From assembly GCA_964547875.1 (NCBI GenBank), contig CAZJPE010000001.1:62001-126000 (forward strand): a stretch of DNA of 64,000 nt, in the 5' to 3' direction. Numbering within the stretch: position 1 is the first letter of the stretch; the number at the start of each line of letters is the position of its first letter. The stretch is from JAUSIK01 sp964547875. Its GTDB lineage: Archaea; Nanobdellota; Nanobdellia; Pacearchaeales; GW2011-AR1. Below, one piece after another: positions 49,349 through 58,357 of this stretch. The notes beneath the pieces are model-generated. The model was not told where the DNA came from. It saw nothing but the letters and a program-made list of their open reading frames with translations, and ran no database searches. The translations under genes were made by a program, and so were the position numbers.

Positions 49349-50552
49349 AATCTTGCCTCTTTTTGAATAAGTTATCATGAGATAGCCCGCTTATAGAATA
49401 AATAGCATTTAGTGATTGTGTTTGTAATGAAATAGGGTTATTTTGCTGTGTCGCTTTATTCATTAATGTAATTTCTATGTTTCTTAATCTTCTTTCAATT
49501 TCTTCTCTTCTCTTTTTCTCCTCTTGTAGCTCTTTTTCAAGTTCAGTTTTTGTTATATCTACATATAAATCATCTTGCGTTATTGTGTCTTTCATTCCTA
49601 AAAACTCAGTGTAGTAATGAATCATTTCTGATTTTTTCCATCCAAAGCGATATTTCATTGCGCTTTCACTCTTGTATCTTATAAGCCAGAAGCAAGCCGA
49701 ACTATGTCTAAAATCATAAAGTGTGAGATTCTTGTATTTAATTTGTTCTGGATTTAGAATTTCCTTTCCTAATTTACGCAACTCTTTATTTATCATTGGT
49801 GCAGATCGTTGAGCTAAGAAATTGTCTGGTTTTAAGTCAAGTTTAAGAACATATTCTCTTATTTGGTTAGAGCACATCATTAATTTCATTCTTCTTCCAA
49901 AAGTCTTAGCTGTTTCGTCTCTGATATTTAACTCTTTGAAGTCATTAAGAAAATCAGAAACTTTTACATTCAATAATTCAGTAACTCTTATTCCACTATC
50001 AAAAGCAAGAGCAAGAAGAGGTTTTAAGTCAAAACTGGCTTTTTCCATAATCTTCTCAAAATCTTGTTGTGTGAAATAAACAAATTTGGGTTTCTCACCT
50101 CTTGCATCTAAATCTTCTGTAATATCTAAGATATTATTACCTTGTTTTCTCGCAATCCTTTGATACCAATGCCAAAACGTCTTGAAAGATTTAACATAAT
50201 CTCCAACTGATTTGTAGGGCGTTCCTTTACGAGTTTTAATAACTCCTTCCCGCATATCATTGAAAACTTTGTGTAGTTCTTCTGGTTTTATAGTTGTTAC
50301 ATCTTCTATTCCATTTCTTTCTATCAACCTTATAACAAAAGTTATCTTCTGTCTTAATGCGTTAAGTCGGTGAAAACACCTTGCTCCTTTCTTACTATGG
50401 TTAGAAACATTTACCCCAAGTCTAAAGTCTTTTATTAAATAAATAACAAGTTCTGAATTTCTTTTGCTTAGTCCATCTATCACTCTTTCTTCTTCCACTT
50501 TCTCTAACCAATTATTAAATTTCTTTTCGTGGTCGTATATTTCTCGTCTCAT
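49332..50552 (-). CDS. int: Tyrosine recombinase (integrase) of the element
   Basis: The 406-aa protein has an N-terminal SAM-like arm and core-binding domain, then the catalytic domain: Arg189 (FDSGIRVTELL), Arg282 in YDFRHSSACF (the HxxR box, with Tyr at the His position), Trp305 (FGWKKSEMIHYY) and the nucleophile near Tyr313/314. A C-terminal coiled coil (about 330-370) follows. A GAGGT ribosome site and TATA box lie upstream. Its location about 85 bases from attR is typical for elements that insert into tRNA genes. Confidence 0.9.
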   Translation of the reverse strand: MRREIYDHEKKFNNWLEKVEEERVIDGLSKRNSELVIYLIKDFRLGVNVSNHSKKGARCFHRLNALRQKITFVIRLIERNGIEDVTTIKPEELHKVFNDMREGVIKTRKGTPYKSVGDYVKSFKTFWHWYQRIARKQGNNILDITEDLDARGEKPKFVYFTQQDFEKIMEKASFDLKPLLALAFDSGIRVTELLNVKVSDFLNDFKELNIRDETAKTFGRRMKLMMCSNQIREYVLKLDLKPDNFLAQRSAPMINKELRKLGKEILNPEQIKYKNLTLYDFRHSSACFWLIRYKSESAMKYRFGWKKSEMIHYYTEFLGMKDTITQDDLYVDITKTELEKELQEEKKRREEIERRLRNIEITLMNKATQQNNPISLQTQSLNAIYSISGLSHDNLFKKRQDYENQH

Positions 50553-50620
50553 ATAATATCTACCTCTGGATATTGTTATAATATCTAATTATTGACATTA
50601 TTTAAATCTTTCTAAACCCT

Positions 50621-50635
50621 GTTCTGTTGGTGGAT
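50621..50635. other. Inverted integrase-arm repeat at attR
   Basis: GTTCTG-TTG-GTGGAT is the inverse of ATCCACCAGAAC beside attL, with a three-base insertion. Both arms sit two bases from the 12-bp core. Confidence 0.6.
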
Positions 50636-50637
50636 AT

Positions 50638-50649
50638 TCGGTTGGGGCG
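50638..50649 (+). other. attR
   Basis: TCGGTTGGGGCG repeats the 3' end of tRNA-Asp exactly, but no tRNA body precedes it here. It marks the far end of the element. Confidence 0.75.
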
Positions 50650-50728
50650 CTTATACATCTTGTCTAGTTCTATGGGCGTACATATTTTATACTGATTGTA
50701 TAAAAAGCTCTCAAAAATAGACAATATC

Positions 50729-50791
50729 ATGAAAAAAGACCCATCTAATCACGAGAGGAAGTATAAAACTTGGCAGGAAAAGACTAAATAA
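50729..50791 (+). pseudogene. 20-codon remnant, possibly an integrase N-terminus
   Basis: MKKDPSNHERKYKTWQEKTK is encoded just outside attR with a TATA box (TATAAAAAG) about 25 bases upstream. It loosely resembles the first residues of archaeal tyrosine recombinases. It may be the scar of an earlier element at the same tRNA, or a chance ORF. Confidence 0.25.
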
Positions 50792-50838
50792 GGATATGGA
50801 AAATGGGATTAAAAAAAAATAAAAAAATAAAAAAATAA

Positions 50839-51189
50839 TTATTTCCTCTTTTGAGCTGTATGTCTAATTCCTGTTAATGATGCTCTAAAAGACCTTGGGG
50901 CCTGTCTGGCAGCAAATTTTTTAGCCTGCTGAGAGGCTCTTGCAAGACTAGTTATGTCATTTCTTATGGATTTGTCTAATTTTGCAAGCTCTTTATTAAC
51001 TTTTTTCGCGGAAGAAATTAACGCCTTTTTAGAAATTTTGCCCATATGATATCTTTCTCTTTCCTTAACGAACTCGTTCATAGCAGCCTGCTTTTCATCT
51101 TGATGCGTTCTGATTAATTCTCCGAAAGCTGTTATCTCTTTTGCAATTGCTCCAAAGGCAGACTCATCCATCTTTTTTTCAGTTGCCAC
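50839..51189 (-). CDS. Basic helical protein (116 aa)
   Basis: The protein is Ala/Lys-rich and helical (ISKKALISSAKKVNKELAKL, SLARASQQAKKFAARQAPRS) with a very basic tail. An AGGTG ribosome site precedes the ATG. It may bind nucleic acid, but no family is recognised. Confidence 0.55.
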   Translation of the reverse strand: MATEKKMDESAFGAIAKEITAFGELIRTHQDEKQAAMNEFVKERERYHMGKISKKALISSAKKVNKELAKLDKSIRNDITSLARASQQAKKFAARQAPRSFRASLTGIRHTAQKRK

Positions 51190-51258
51190 ATTTCACCTCC
51201 TTATATATAAGAGAAAGAGATATTAATATATTTAAACTTTTTGTAAAAAATAATTTCC

Positions 51259-51510
51259 TTATATTCTCAGAATAAGAAAGTAAAAGAGAATTAAAATTAT
51301 TATTATGGATATTATAGAAGAGGAAATTATGAAGATTGCTAGCGCTGACATTCCCTGTTTTAAGCCTTTCTCTATCGGCTCTATTAAAGGAGACAAATAT
51401 ACGTTATTTCCCTCCTGAATTAGTGAATAGATTATTATGTTAATCAAAGCTATTATTATGACTGATATTATAAATATCAATATATGGGATTTTCTTTTAT
51501 TTTTATCCAT
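51259..51510 (-). CDS. Small two-helix membrane protein (83 aa)
   Basis: Two hydrophobic helices (ILIFIISVIIIALINIIIYS and FIISSSIISIIIILILFYFL) surround a polar outer loop. No known family. It is divergent from the gene at 51590. Confidence 0.5.
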   Translation of the reverse strand: MDKNKRKSHILIFIISVIIIALINIIIYSLIQEGNNVYLSPLIEPIEKGLKQGMSALAIFIISSSIISIIIILILFYFLILRI

Positions 51511-51589
51511 ATAATATGGAGAAATCTTTTATTTAAATATTATTCTCCTATATAGAAAAGATAATAAAGTTCGCTTTTCTTTTTATTTC

Positions 51590-52717
51590 ATGAAAAAAGA
51601 GACCAGAAAAAGCAGAGTTAAATTTATAATTATTAATCTAATCAGGACTTTGTTAGTTGTTGCTTTTTTCGGAGCAATTTTTAACGGAAGGAAATTAATA
51701 CTTTTTATTTCTGTCTTGGCTTTTATAATAACATTTCTTCCTCAGATTTTCAAAAAATTATTTGGTATAGAATTGCCTGCACAATTTGAAGTCATCGTTA
51801 TTTTGTTTATATATGGGACGCTTTTATTTGGCGAGGTGCATGGCTTTTATGCAGAATTGCAGTGGTATGGCGCCTTAATTAATCTTGCTTCTGCAGCGGC
51901 ATTGGGCTTTGTTGGGCTTGTTGTAATGTATGCTTTATACAAAGGTGATAAAATCATCGGAAGCCCGCTAGTGATTGCTTTTTTCTCTTTTTGCTTTGCA
52001 GTTGCTATAGGAACTTTATGGCAGTTTTTTGAATATTCTGTTGATAATATATTTGGATTCCAGCTTTACAAAGTAGGAAACATAATGCATGATTTAATAG
52101 CAAATATTATAGGAGCTTTTGCTGTTTCTACCGCGGGATATTTTTATATTAAGAACGGCAAGATTGTAATTATCAGCAGGCTTGTAGAGAAGATCATGGA
52201 AAAAAATCCCAAGATATTTGGCAAGAAAGACCCTGCTAAGGGCATTATTGAGCTAATTGAAAAGGGTGAGAACAGCAACCTGGAGTTTAAATCTACTCTT
52301 AGGACAAATCTTTATACTAATCAGATTGATAAAAAAATTGAGCAGGCTGTCCTTAAAACAATCACTGCTTATTTGAATTCTGGCGGAGGGACTTTGCTAG
52401 TTGGAGTTTCTGATAAGGGTGAGATATTGGGAATAGACAAAGATAATTTTGAGAGCAATGACAAATTGAGCCTGCATTTTACGAATTTGATCAAGAATCA
52501 TATAGGAGCAGAATATCTGCCTTTCATTGGATTTGAGATTGTGAACGTGAACAGCGGGCACGTTCTGAAAATTGACTGCAAAAAAAGCGATAAATATGTA
52601 TTCCTAAAATGCGACAAGGAAGAGGAATTTTATGTCAGAAACGGGCCTTCCAATGCCAAGCTAAACGGAAATTCTCTGATTGACTATATAAGCCATAATT
52701 TTAATAAAGTCGGATGA
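51590..52717 (+). CDS. Membrane protein with C-terminal AlbA_2/Schlafen-like domain (375 aa)
   Basis: The N-terminal ~200 residues hold about six membrane helices. The C-terminal half starts near residue 222 with SNLEFKSTLRT, followed by LNSGGGTLLVGVSDKGEILG, the AlbA_2 (Schlafen AAA_4-related) pattern of a divergent nucleic-acid-binding fold. The combination suggests a membrane-tethered regulator or defence-like protein. The AlbA_2 assignment is firm; the role is inferred. Confidence 0.72.
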   Translation: MKKETRKSRVKFIIINLIRTLLVVAFFGAIFNGRKLILFISVLAFIITFLPQIFKKLFGIELPAQFEVIVILFIYGTLLFGEVHGFYAELQWYGALINLASAAALGFVGLVVMYALYKGDKIIGSPLVIAFFSFCFAVAIGTLWQFFEYSVDNIFGFQLYKVGNIMHDLIANIIGAFAVSTAGYFYIKNGKIVIISRLVEKIMEKNPKIFGKKDPAKGIIELIEKGENSNLEFKSTLRTNLYTNQIDKKIEQAVLKTITAYLNSGGGTLLVGVSDKGEILGIDKDNFESNDKLSLHFTNLIKNHIGAEYLPFIGFEIVNVNSGHVLKIDCKKSDKYVFLKCDKEEEFYVRNGPSNAKLNGNSLIDYISHNFNKVG

Positions 52718-52790
52718 AAGTTTTGTGTAAAAATTATTATGCTCTCTTTGCTTGTTTATACTGCATTGTTGTATTTTCTGGACTTTCCAC

Positions 52791-53136
52791 TCAACTAAGA
52801 CATTTTTGTTTGATTTTATCTTTTGCTCTTTCTAAAGCTGAAACTGATTTTACCAAATATCGAGGATTATCTCTGACAAATCTATACATTTTTTGAATTG
52901 TTTCTTGTTTTTTGCCCTGTGGAGCTTCTCTATAATCAAATATCTCCCTCAATAGCCATGCCATTTTCTTTCTCTTTAATTGAGGAGTTGTTCCGAGCAA
53001 GAAACCATTGTTCCCAGACTGCGTCCAAATTGAAATCTGCCCTCGCTGTCGCTCGAATAAATCACCAATCTTTTTGTTCTTTCGCTAAACATAATCGTAT
53101 CAAAAACCACTTACGAAACTTCGCTCCGTCTAACAT
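52791..53136 (-). pseudogene. Decayed gene of unknown family
   Basis: From an ATG at 53136 the minus strand reads MLDGAKFRKWFLIRLCLAKE, then a stop. The same frame continues ADFNLDAVWEQWFLARNN before a shift into an open 69-codon stretch (WLLREIFDYREAPQGKKQET, ending at 52791). Two disruptions in an otherwise coding-like sequence indicate a pseudogene. The family is not recognised. Confidence 0.45.
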
Positions 53137-53189
53137 TGATTATATTTAATTGCTGAATAACTTTTTACAGGATAATAAAATTGTCCTTT

Positions 53190-53275
53190 GCCGTCCCCAA
53201 CCACCCACCCTTAAAAATGGAGAGGGCGCGTTTTCCTGACGGAAAACAGATAGTCGGCTTACACCGGGAATTTTA
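53190..53275 (+). ncRNA. Candidate structured RNA or terminator region
   Basis: In this ~630-base gap a stretch of higher GC contains GTTTTCC-TGAC-GGAAAAC (53230-53247), a perfect 7-bp hairpin, and CGGCTTACACCG just after. No ORF fits it. It could be a small RNA or only a terminator-like hairpin before the next promoter. Confidence 0.3.
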
Positions 53276-53351
53276 GAATTGTTTAGTTAAACGCTTAATT
53301 TTTGAAGTTGAGCACACAAATATTTTTAAACTTCAAATCTCTTTAAAAAAT

Positions 53352-53567
53352 ATGGAAACATTGGAATATAAACCAAGATTGGCTCAAAAGCCTGTCTCTC
53401 CTTTAGAGAGTCTTGAATTGGATTTATCAAGTCTTGAAGCGGTAGAAAATCCAAACGTAAGAAGAGTGGCTTTGATGGCTAGAGATGTCAAAGAGAGATT
53501 AGAAGTTGACCCTTCTTATAAAATACAAGGGACATATAGCGAGGCATATTCTGGCGAGCGAGCTTAA
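53352..53567 (+). CDS. 71-aa peptide, possible RiPP precursor
   Basis: METLEYKPRLAQKPVSPLES is followed by an acidic leader-like helix (LALMARDVKERLEV-type) and a C-terminal segment YKIQGTYSEAYSGERA. It lies 23 bases before a radical SAM/SPASM gene, the usual place of a precursor peptide. A TTTTTAAAC box gives a leaderless start. It has no Cys. That it is a modified peptide is inference from context. Confidence 0.5.
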   Translation: METLEYKPRLAQKPVSPLESLELDLSSLEAVENPNVRRVALMARDVKERLEVDPSYKIQGTYSEAYSGERA

Positions 53568-53590
53568 AGAATGTGGTAGGAAAATGAAAA

Positions 53591-54691
53591 ATGAACCCAA
53601 CCGCAATAATAGAAGTAACTGAGAATTGCAATCTTGCCTGTACTTTTTGTTTGAGGTCATCTTTCACGCCGCCTGTGATGACTTCTGAAACTCTTGAAAA
53701 AGTTGTTTCTCATATTCTTGAATCAAGCGATAGAAGAGCAGATTTTATTTGGCATGGTGGTGAGCCTTTGTTAGCAGGGTTGAAGTTCTTTAAACAAATT
53801 CCGGAATTACAAAGGAAATATAATTCTAGGGAGATATTAGTTAGAAATAATGTTCAGACAAACGGAACTACCTTAAGAAAAGAACTTACAGATTTTCTTG
53901 AGGATAATGAATTTACTATTGGGACAAGTATTCAGGGAACGAGAGAAATCCATGATCTTTCTAGGTTGACAATTGGGGGAAAACCAACTTACCACAAAGT
54001 TATATCAGGTATTTCGCAATTAAGAGAGAAGCCTTCTAGCATAGTTGTAATAACTACCGAAACTTTGGGGAGAGAAGAAGAAATTTATTATGGGACAAAG
54101 CCACATGTTAGCGGAATGAGGGTATCAGAATATTTTCCCGGAGGAATAATTCCATCTCATTGTTCTGGTACAACCGTTCCATTTCAGAAATCAAGTGAAA
54201 GACCGGAACCTTTAATGCCAACTCCGGAAGAGTGGGGAGAATCAATGATAAGATTTTATGAGGTGTGGAAAAATGACGAAACTCCCATAGATCTTAAGCC
54301 GATAACTGAGATCATAAGAAGTTTTATTATTGGAAAATCTGAAGGATGCTTATATTCTCAAGAAGCTTGTCATAATACAGTTATTGGAGTTAAGTCCAAT
54401 GGAGAATTTTATACTTGTATTAGAGGAGCTCCAGAGCAGAAATTCTCCATTGGGATGGTCGATGAAAAACCTCTTAAAAAATATGTTGAGAGAAATGGAA
54501 CTGATAGAGAAAAAAGAATAAATAAACTTCTAGAGGGCTCATGCGGAGAGTGCAAATTTTGGAATTATTGTAATGGGGGTTGTCCTTTGGAATCCTATAA
54601 ACTATATGGTGATTTAGACCATAAAACATGGTATTGCGAAGGTAGAAAAATGTTATTTGAGCATATTCTTAAAGATTTGAGTGTAAAATGA
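53591..54691 (+). CDS. Radical SAM/SPASM enzyme
   Basis: The 366-aa protein has CxxxCxxC at Cys13, Cys17 and Cys20 (ENCNLACTFC), GGEP (IWHGGEPLL) and a C-terminal SPASM region with many cysteines (FYTCIRG, GSCGECKFWNYCNGGCP). SPASM enzymes mostly modify peptides (RiPP maturases) or sulfatases. The preceding 71-aa gene suggests a peptide substrate. It overlaps the kinase gene by four bases. Confidence 0.85.
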   Translation: MNPTAIIEVTENCNLACTFCLRSSFTPPVMTSETLEKVVSHILESSDRRADFIWHGGEPLLAGLKFFKQIPELQRKYNSREILVRNNVQTNGTTLRKELTDFLEDNEFTIGTSIQGTREIHDLSRLTIGGKPTYHKVISGISQLREKPSSIVVITTETLGREEEIYYGTKPHVSGMRVSEYFPGGIIPSHCSGTTVPFQKSSERPEPLMPTPEEWGESMIRFYEVWKNDETPIDLKPITEIIRSFIIGKSEGCLYSQEACHNTVIGVKSNGEFYTCIRGAPEQKFSIGMVDEKPLKKYVERNGTDREKRINKLLEGSCGECKFWNYCNGGCPLESYKLYGDLDHKTWYCEGRKMLFEHILKDLSVK

Positions 54692-55509
54692 AATTTGAAG
54701 ATTATAAAAAATTACATAATCTTTTTCCATTAGAAAAAACAGAGCAAAGTTGGACTTTTACTGTTGAAGCTAAAGAAGAGAGGCGAGTTGTAAAAAGGTA
54801 TTCCTCTGAATTTGATAAATTGCGGGAAGAATTAGCTTATAGTTACGTCAGAACATTTGGCTTACTAAAAATCCCAGAAATATTTTTTAGTGGCAAAGAT
54901 TTTATTGAGATGGAATTGTTAGAAGCCATCGAACCCCCATCTCTTGAAGAAATAATAAGGGGCATCTCTGAAATGTATATTAAATTAATGAATGATTCTA
55001 AACCAAAAGGATATTTTCCAAGAACTGACTTAACAAAAAATAAATTACTTGCGAGATTAGAATATCTTCCGGTTAAATTAGAACGGAGAGGAATTGTAGA
55101 TAAGAATTTATTTGAAAAAAGTGAAGATTTCGTTGATGAAAGATATGTTATCCCAGAGCATTATTGTTTAGTCCATGGAGATTTAAAATCACCCCACATT
55201 ATAAAATCGAGAAATGGATTATTCTTTATAGATCTTGCTTTAGTTTCTGTAGCAAATCCTTGGTACGATTTAGCTTTTTTATATATGGAAAAGAAAGACA
55301 AAAGAGGAGTTCTTGAAGAGTTATCTAGTAGATCTTTTGAGTTTTTAGGAAGAGATTTTTCTATCAATAAAAAAGATATAGAAATTTTTCTACAATCTGC
55401 AATATTTTATAGGTCTTTATACGATGTAGGTTTTGCAGCAAGGCATAGAACAGATAAAACGCTAAAAAGAACAATTAGAGATTTGTCTGATATTTTAGAA
55501 AGGCATTAG
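54688..55509 (+). CDS. APH/choline-kinase-like phosphotransferase
   Basis: The 273-aa kinase-like protein contains the catalytic loop LVHGDLKSPHI (about 161-171) and a metal-binding FFIDLALV (Asp182), then ANPWYDLAFLY, as in aminoglycoside/homoserine kinase families. A P-loop-like N-lobe (RRVVKRYSS) is present. It overlaps the radical SAM gene, so it probably phosphorylates the same product or a small-molecule partner. Confidence 0.8.
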   Translation: MKFEDYKKLHNLFPLEKTEQSWTFTVEAKEERRVVKRYSSEFDKLREELAYSYVRTFGLLKIPEIFFSGKDFIEMELLEAIEPPSLEEIIRGISEMYIKLMNDSKPKGYFPRTDLTKNKLLARLEYLPVKLERRGIVDKNLFEKSEDFVDERYVIPEHYCLVHGDLKSPHIIKSRNGLFFIDLALVSVANPWYDLAFLYMEKKDKRGVLEELSSRSFEFLGRDFSINKKDIEIFLQSAIFYRSLYDVGFAARHRTDKTLKRTIRDLSDILERH

Positions 55510-55539
55510 ATTTATAATAAATAGTATTTTTATTAAAAC

Positions 55540-56115
55540 ATGAAAATCTATCTTTTGAGGCATGCACAAAGGGGGCATGGAGAAAAACAAGATACTTTGA
55601 CTGAAATGGGAAAAGAGCAAGCAAGAAGGACTGCTGAATTTTTTAAAAAAATAAAGTTAAATAAAATAATTTGTGGAGATAAAAACAGGGCTAAAGATAC
55701 ATTACAGCCAATACTGGAGGATCATAAATGCACGGTTGAATTTACTTCTGATGTTAATGAAAGGGAATTGGGTATTTTTGAAGGAAAATCTGGAAAAGAA
55801 TGGAAAGAAGCTGTTGAAAACTCTGGTTTGTCTGAAGATGAGTTTAAACCAGAAGAGGGAGAAAACAGAATAGATACGTATAATAGAGCAAAAGAATTTT
55901 ATAAAAGATTACAAAAAGAAAAAGTGGAAAGTTTATTAATTGTTTCGCATGCAGGATTTATCTCAGATTTAATAACTCTTTTACTAAATTTACCGGAACA
56001 TGAAAATGTTCATTTTAAAACTGGTTTTTGTGCAATTAGTTATTTTGAGTTAGATAAAGACTTTAAAATAAATGATTTTTATATTGGAGAGCTAAAACAT
56101 TTAGCAGAAATTTAA
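55540..56115 (+). CDS. Histidine phosphatase (phosphoglycerate-mutase family)
   Basis: RHAQRG at residues 7-12 gives the catalytic His8. Arg50 (GDKNRAKDT), NERELG and the second His137 (IVSHAGF) complete the family site. The 191-aa enzyme starts 30 bases after the kinase gene, so a kinase-phosphatase pair belongs to the radical SAM operon. Confidence 0.85.
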   Translation: MKIYLLRHAQRGHGEKQDTLTEMGKEQARRTAEFFKKIKLNKIICGDKNRAKDTLQPILEDHKCTVEFTSDVNERELGIFEGKSGKEWKEAVENSGLSEDEFKPEEGENRIDTYNRAKEFYKRLQKEKVESLLIVSHAGFISDLITLLLNLPEHENVHFKTGFCAISYFELDKDFKINDFYIGELKHLAEI

Positions 56116-56279
56116 TAAAAAAGCCAGAGAATTACAAATAATTATACTAGAGATAAATCTGCTTATTGGGATAAACCCGCAAGAAAGAAGAAATAATTTT
56201 TTTGAGTCAAATAACTCCCTTTAACGTTACAATGCTTGTCCATACAAATTATTTTAAACTATTTATGTTAATACTACTT

Positions 56280-58271
56280 ATGAATCGACTTTTATTTGAC
56301 GAAGAGGGAAAATTTATAGGAGTTAATGATCCTATTGAACGAAAATTTAATGGGAAGACAAATGCTCATTTAATGACTTCTAAAGATCTGACTTTTCTTA
56401 ATAAAAAGCCAGAACCACTTAAATCTTTGGATTCTACTTATTGGAGCCTTTATTCGGATGGAAAGAAGCTTGAGCCATTAAAATATTCTAATGGAAAGAC
56501 TCAAGAAGATTTAGTGCAGGAAGTAGTTGATTTAGTTAAGAAGGGCGAGAGAATAATTTTTGTACATGGCGTATGCGGAACAGGGAAATCAGCTATTGCA
56601 CTAAATATAGCTAGAGTATTAGGAAGAGCATCTATTGTTGTGCCTGTTAAGAACCTGCAGAAACAATACGAAGAAGACTACACAAAGAAAAAATATGTTG
56701 TAAAACAAAATGGGATGAAAATGAGAATTGCTGTTATAACAGGGCGAGATAATCACGATTCCATAATCCACCCAGGAGTTTCATGTGCAGACCCTTTTTT
56801 GCCAGATACGATTATTATTACAGAAAAAAATCGTGATAAAATTCTTAAATATTATAATCAAAATCCTCTTATTCAAAATAAGATACTTTTAGATATTAGA
56901 AAACTAAAAAGAATTTCTATAGCCCCCTCTAATCCTTACTGGAGTCCTATAAGGGCGGCAAAATATGAATTGAACCAGTTATCTGATGCCAAAAAGAAAT
57001 ACTATAGAGGAGTTTTAGGAGAGGACTATATTTTTTATCATAGGAAAGAGGGATGTTCTTATTATGACCAGTTCCAAGCATATTTAGAAGCAGACACTAT
57101 TATTTTTAACTCAGCAAAATATGAAATTGAAATGGCAATAGGCAGAAAGCCCCAGACAGAAGTTGATATCATTGATGAGGCTGACGCCTTTCTTGACAAT
57201 TTTTCTAAAGATGATTCTTTTAGTATTACGCATCTGCTGAGCTCTCTCCAAAATATAGCACTTGAATATCCTGAATCTAAGGAACTTGAGAGAATTAAAG
57301 AGCTTATTAATTACGAGATAAAAAATAAAACTGCATTAGGAGTTAACGAGCATCAGATCTTCCCCCTTAAAGATACTATTACCGGAAAAGTCTTAAAGTT
57401 ATTGCTTAAAAATAATGCCCTACAGGCGGAAATATCTTTGGATGAAGAGCATTATGCAAATAAAGTTTTAGAAATAGCGTTTTTGTTTGATGATCTTTTT
57501 GATGATACTTATGCAACTTATCGCAAGAATGGCGAAGATTTGCAAGTTCATCTTGTCACTACAAATGTAGCAAAGCGTTTTGCCGAACTTTGTGAGAAAA
57601 CAAAAACTATGATTCTGATGTCTGGCACTTTACATTCGCAGGATGTCTTAAAAAATGTTTTTGGAATAAAGAATTTTGCAATTGTAGAAGCAGAAACAAA
57701 AATGCCTGGGAGAATAGACATTAATGAGGGCGGTTACGAAATTAATTGTGACTATAAAAGTCTTAACTCAGACATATATAAGAGAAAAGAATATCTGCTC
57801 GCCCTCTCATCTTGCCTTGAAAAGGCGGTGAAGCCTGTATTAGTGCATGTTAATTCATTTGGGGATCTTCCTACTGAGCAAGAAATCAATGAATATGCTA
57901 TTAAAAATATTGTATCGAAAGAAAAATTTAAGAGCTCACAGGCTGAAGATAAGAATGGAGAGACAATATTAAAATTCAAGGCAAAATTAATTGATATTCT
58001 CTTTACGACAAAATGTTCGAGAGGAGTAGATTTTCCTGGAGATATTTGTAATTCAATTATCTTTACTAAATATCCGAATCCAAATATACAAGATACTTTT
58101 TGGAAAATTCTAAAAATGACTCATCCAAATTATTTTTGGAATATTTATAGAGATAAGGCTAGAAGAGAATTTTTACAACGCCTTTATCGCGCATTAAGGT
58201 CAAAAGATGATAGTGTTTATGTGTTATCTCCAGATTCAAGAGTAATAACGGCTTTAAAGAAAGGCATTTAG
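56280..58271 (+). CDS. XPD/DinG-like SF2 helicase
   Basis: The 663-aa protein has Walker A GVCGTGKS (residues 97-104), a DEAD box (IIDEAD, 299-302) and the C-terminal helicase motifs (LMSGTLHS, TKCSRGVDFPGD, RLYRALRSKDD). I chose the ATG at 56280 because a TATA box (TTTTAAAC) lies inside the longer TTG-started frame. Between motifs I and II, where XPD has a four-Cys Fe-S cluster, only two cysteines are evident (VSCADPF, EGCSYY), so the cluster is probably absent. It likely acts in DNA repair or unwinding. Confidence 0.82.
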   Translation: MNRLLFDEEGKFIGVNDPIERKFNGKTNAHLMTSKDLTFLNKKPEPLKSLDSTYWSLYSDGKKLEPLKYSNGKTQEDLVQEVVDLVKKGERIIFVHGVCGTGKSAIALNIARVLGRASIVVPVKNLQKQYEEDYTKKKYVVKQNGMKMRIAVITGRDNHDSIIHPGVSCADPFLPDTIIITEKNRDKILKYYNQNPLIQNKILLDIRKLKRISIAPSNPYWSPIRAAKYELNQLSDAKKKYYRGVLGEDYIFYHRKEGCSYYDQFQAYLEADTIIFNSAKYEIEMAIGRKPQTEVDIIDEADAFLDNFSKDDSFSITHLLSSLQNIALEYPESKELERIKELINYEIKNKTALGVNEHQIFPLKDTITGKVLKLLLKNNALQAEISLDEEHYANKVLEIAFLFDDLFDDTYATYRKNGEDLQVHLVTTNVAKRFAELCEKTKTMILMSGTLHSQDVLKNVFGIKNFAIVEAETKMPGRIDINEGGYEINCDYKSLNSDIYKRKEYLLALSSCLEKAVKPVLVHVNSFGDLPTEQEINEYAIKNIVSKEKFKSSQAEDKNGETILKFKAKLIDILFTTKCSRGVDFPGDICNSIIFTKYPNPNIQDTFWKILKMTHPNYFWNIYRDKARREFLQRLYRALRSKDDSVYVLSPDSRVITALKKGI

Positions 58272-58357
58272 AATTTTGTTCTAGGTATAATCTCGTGAAG
58301 GAAAATAATATAAAGCAAGAATTGTTTATTTTTGCAATTAAACATTATAAAAAGAGA

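Larger units (their letters stand above)
27619..50649. mobile_element. ~23 kb integrative element at tRNA-Asp carrying an Rhs/Tc toxin cassette array
   Basis: The element is bounded by a 12-bp direct repeat of the tRNA-Asp end, with inverted arms two bases inside each copy. The arms are ATCCACCAGAAC at 27633 and GTTCTG-TTG-GTGGAT at 50621-50635. A tyrosine recombinase gene ends the element about 85 bases from attR. Nearly all genes read on the minus strand: integrase, regulators, then the long Rhs operon, with small regulators at the attL end. No replication or capsid genes are obvious, apart from one protein resembling a small terminase. An exact att search and comparison with an empty site would settle the limits. 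Confidence 0.8.

Noticed and set aside
52898..53149. Plus-strand ORF in the gap before the RiPP-like locus
   Set aside because: It lies opposite a decayed minus-strand gene and shows no recognisable motif or ribosome site.
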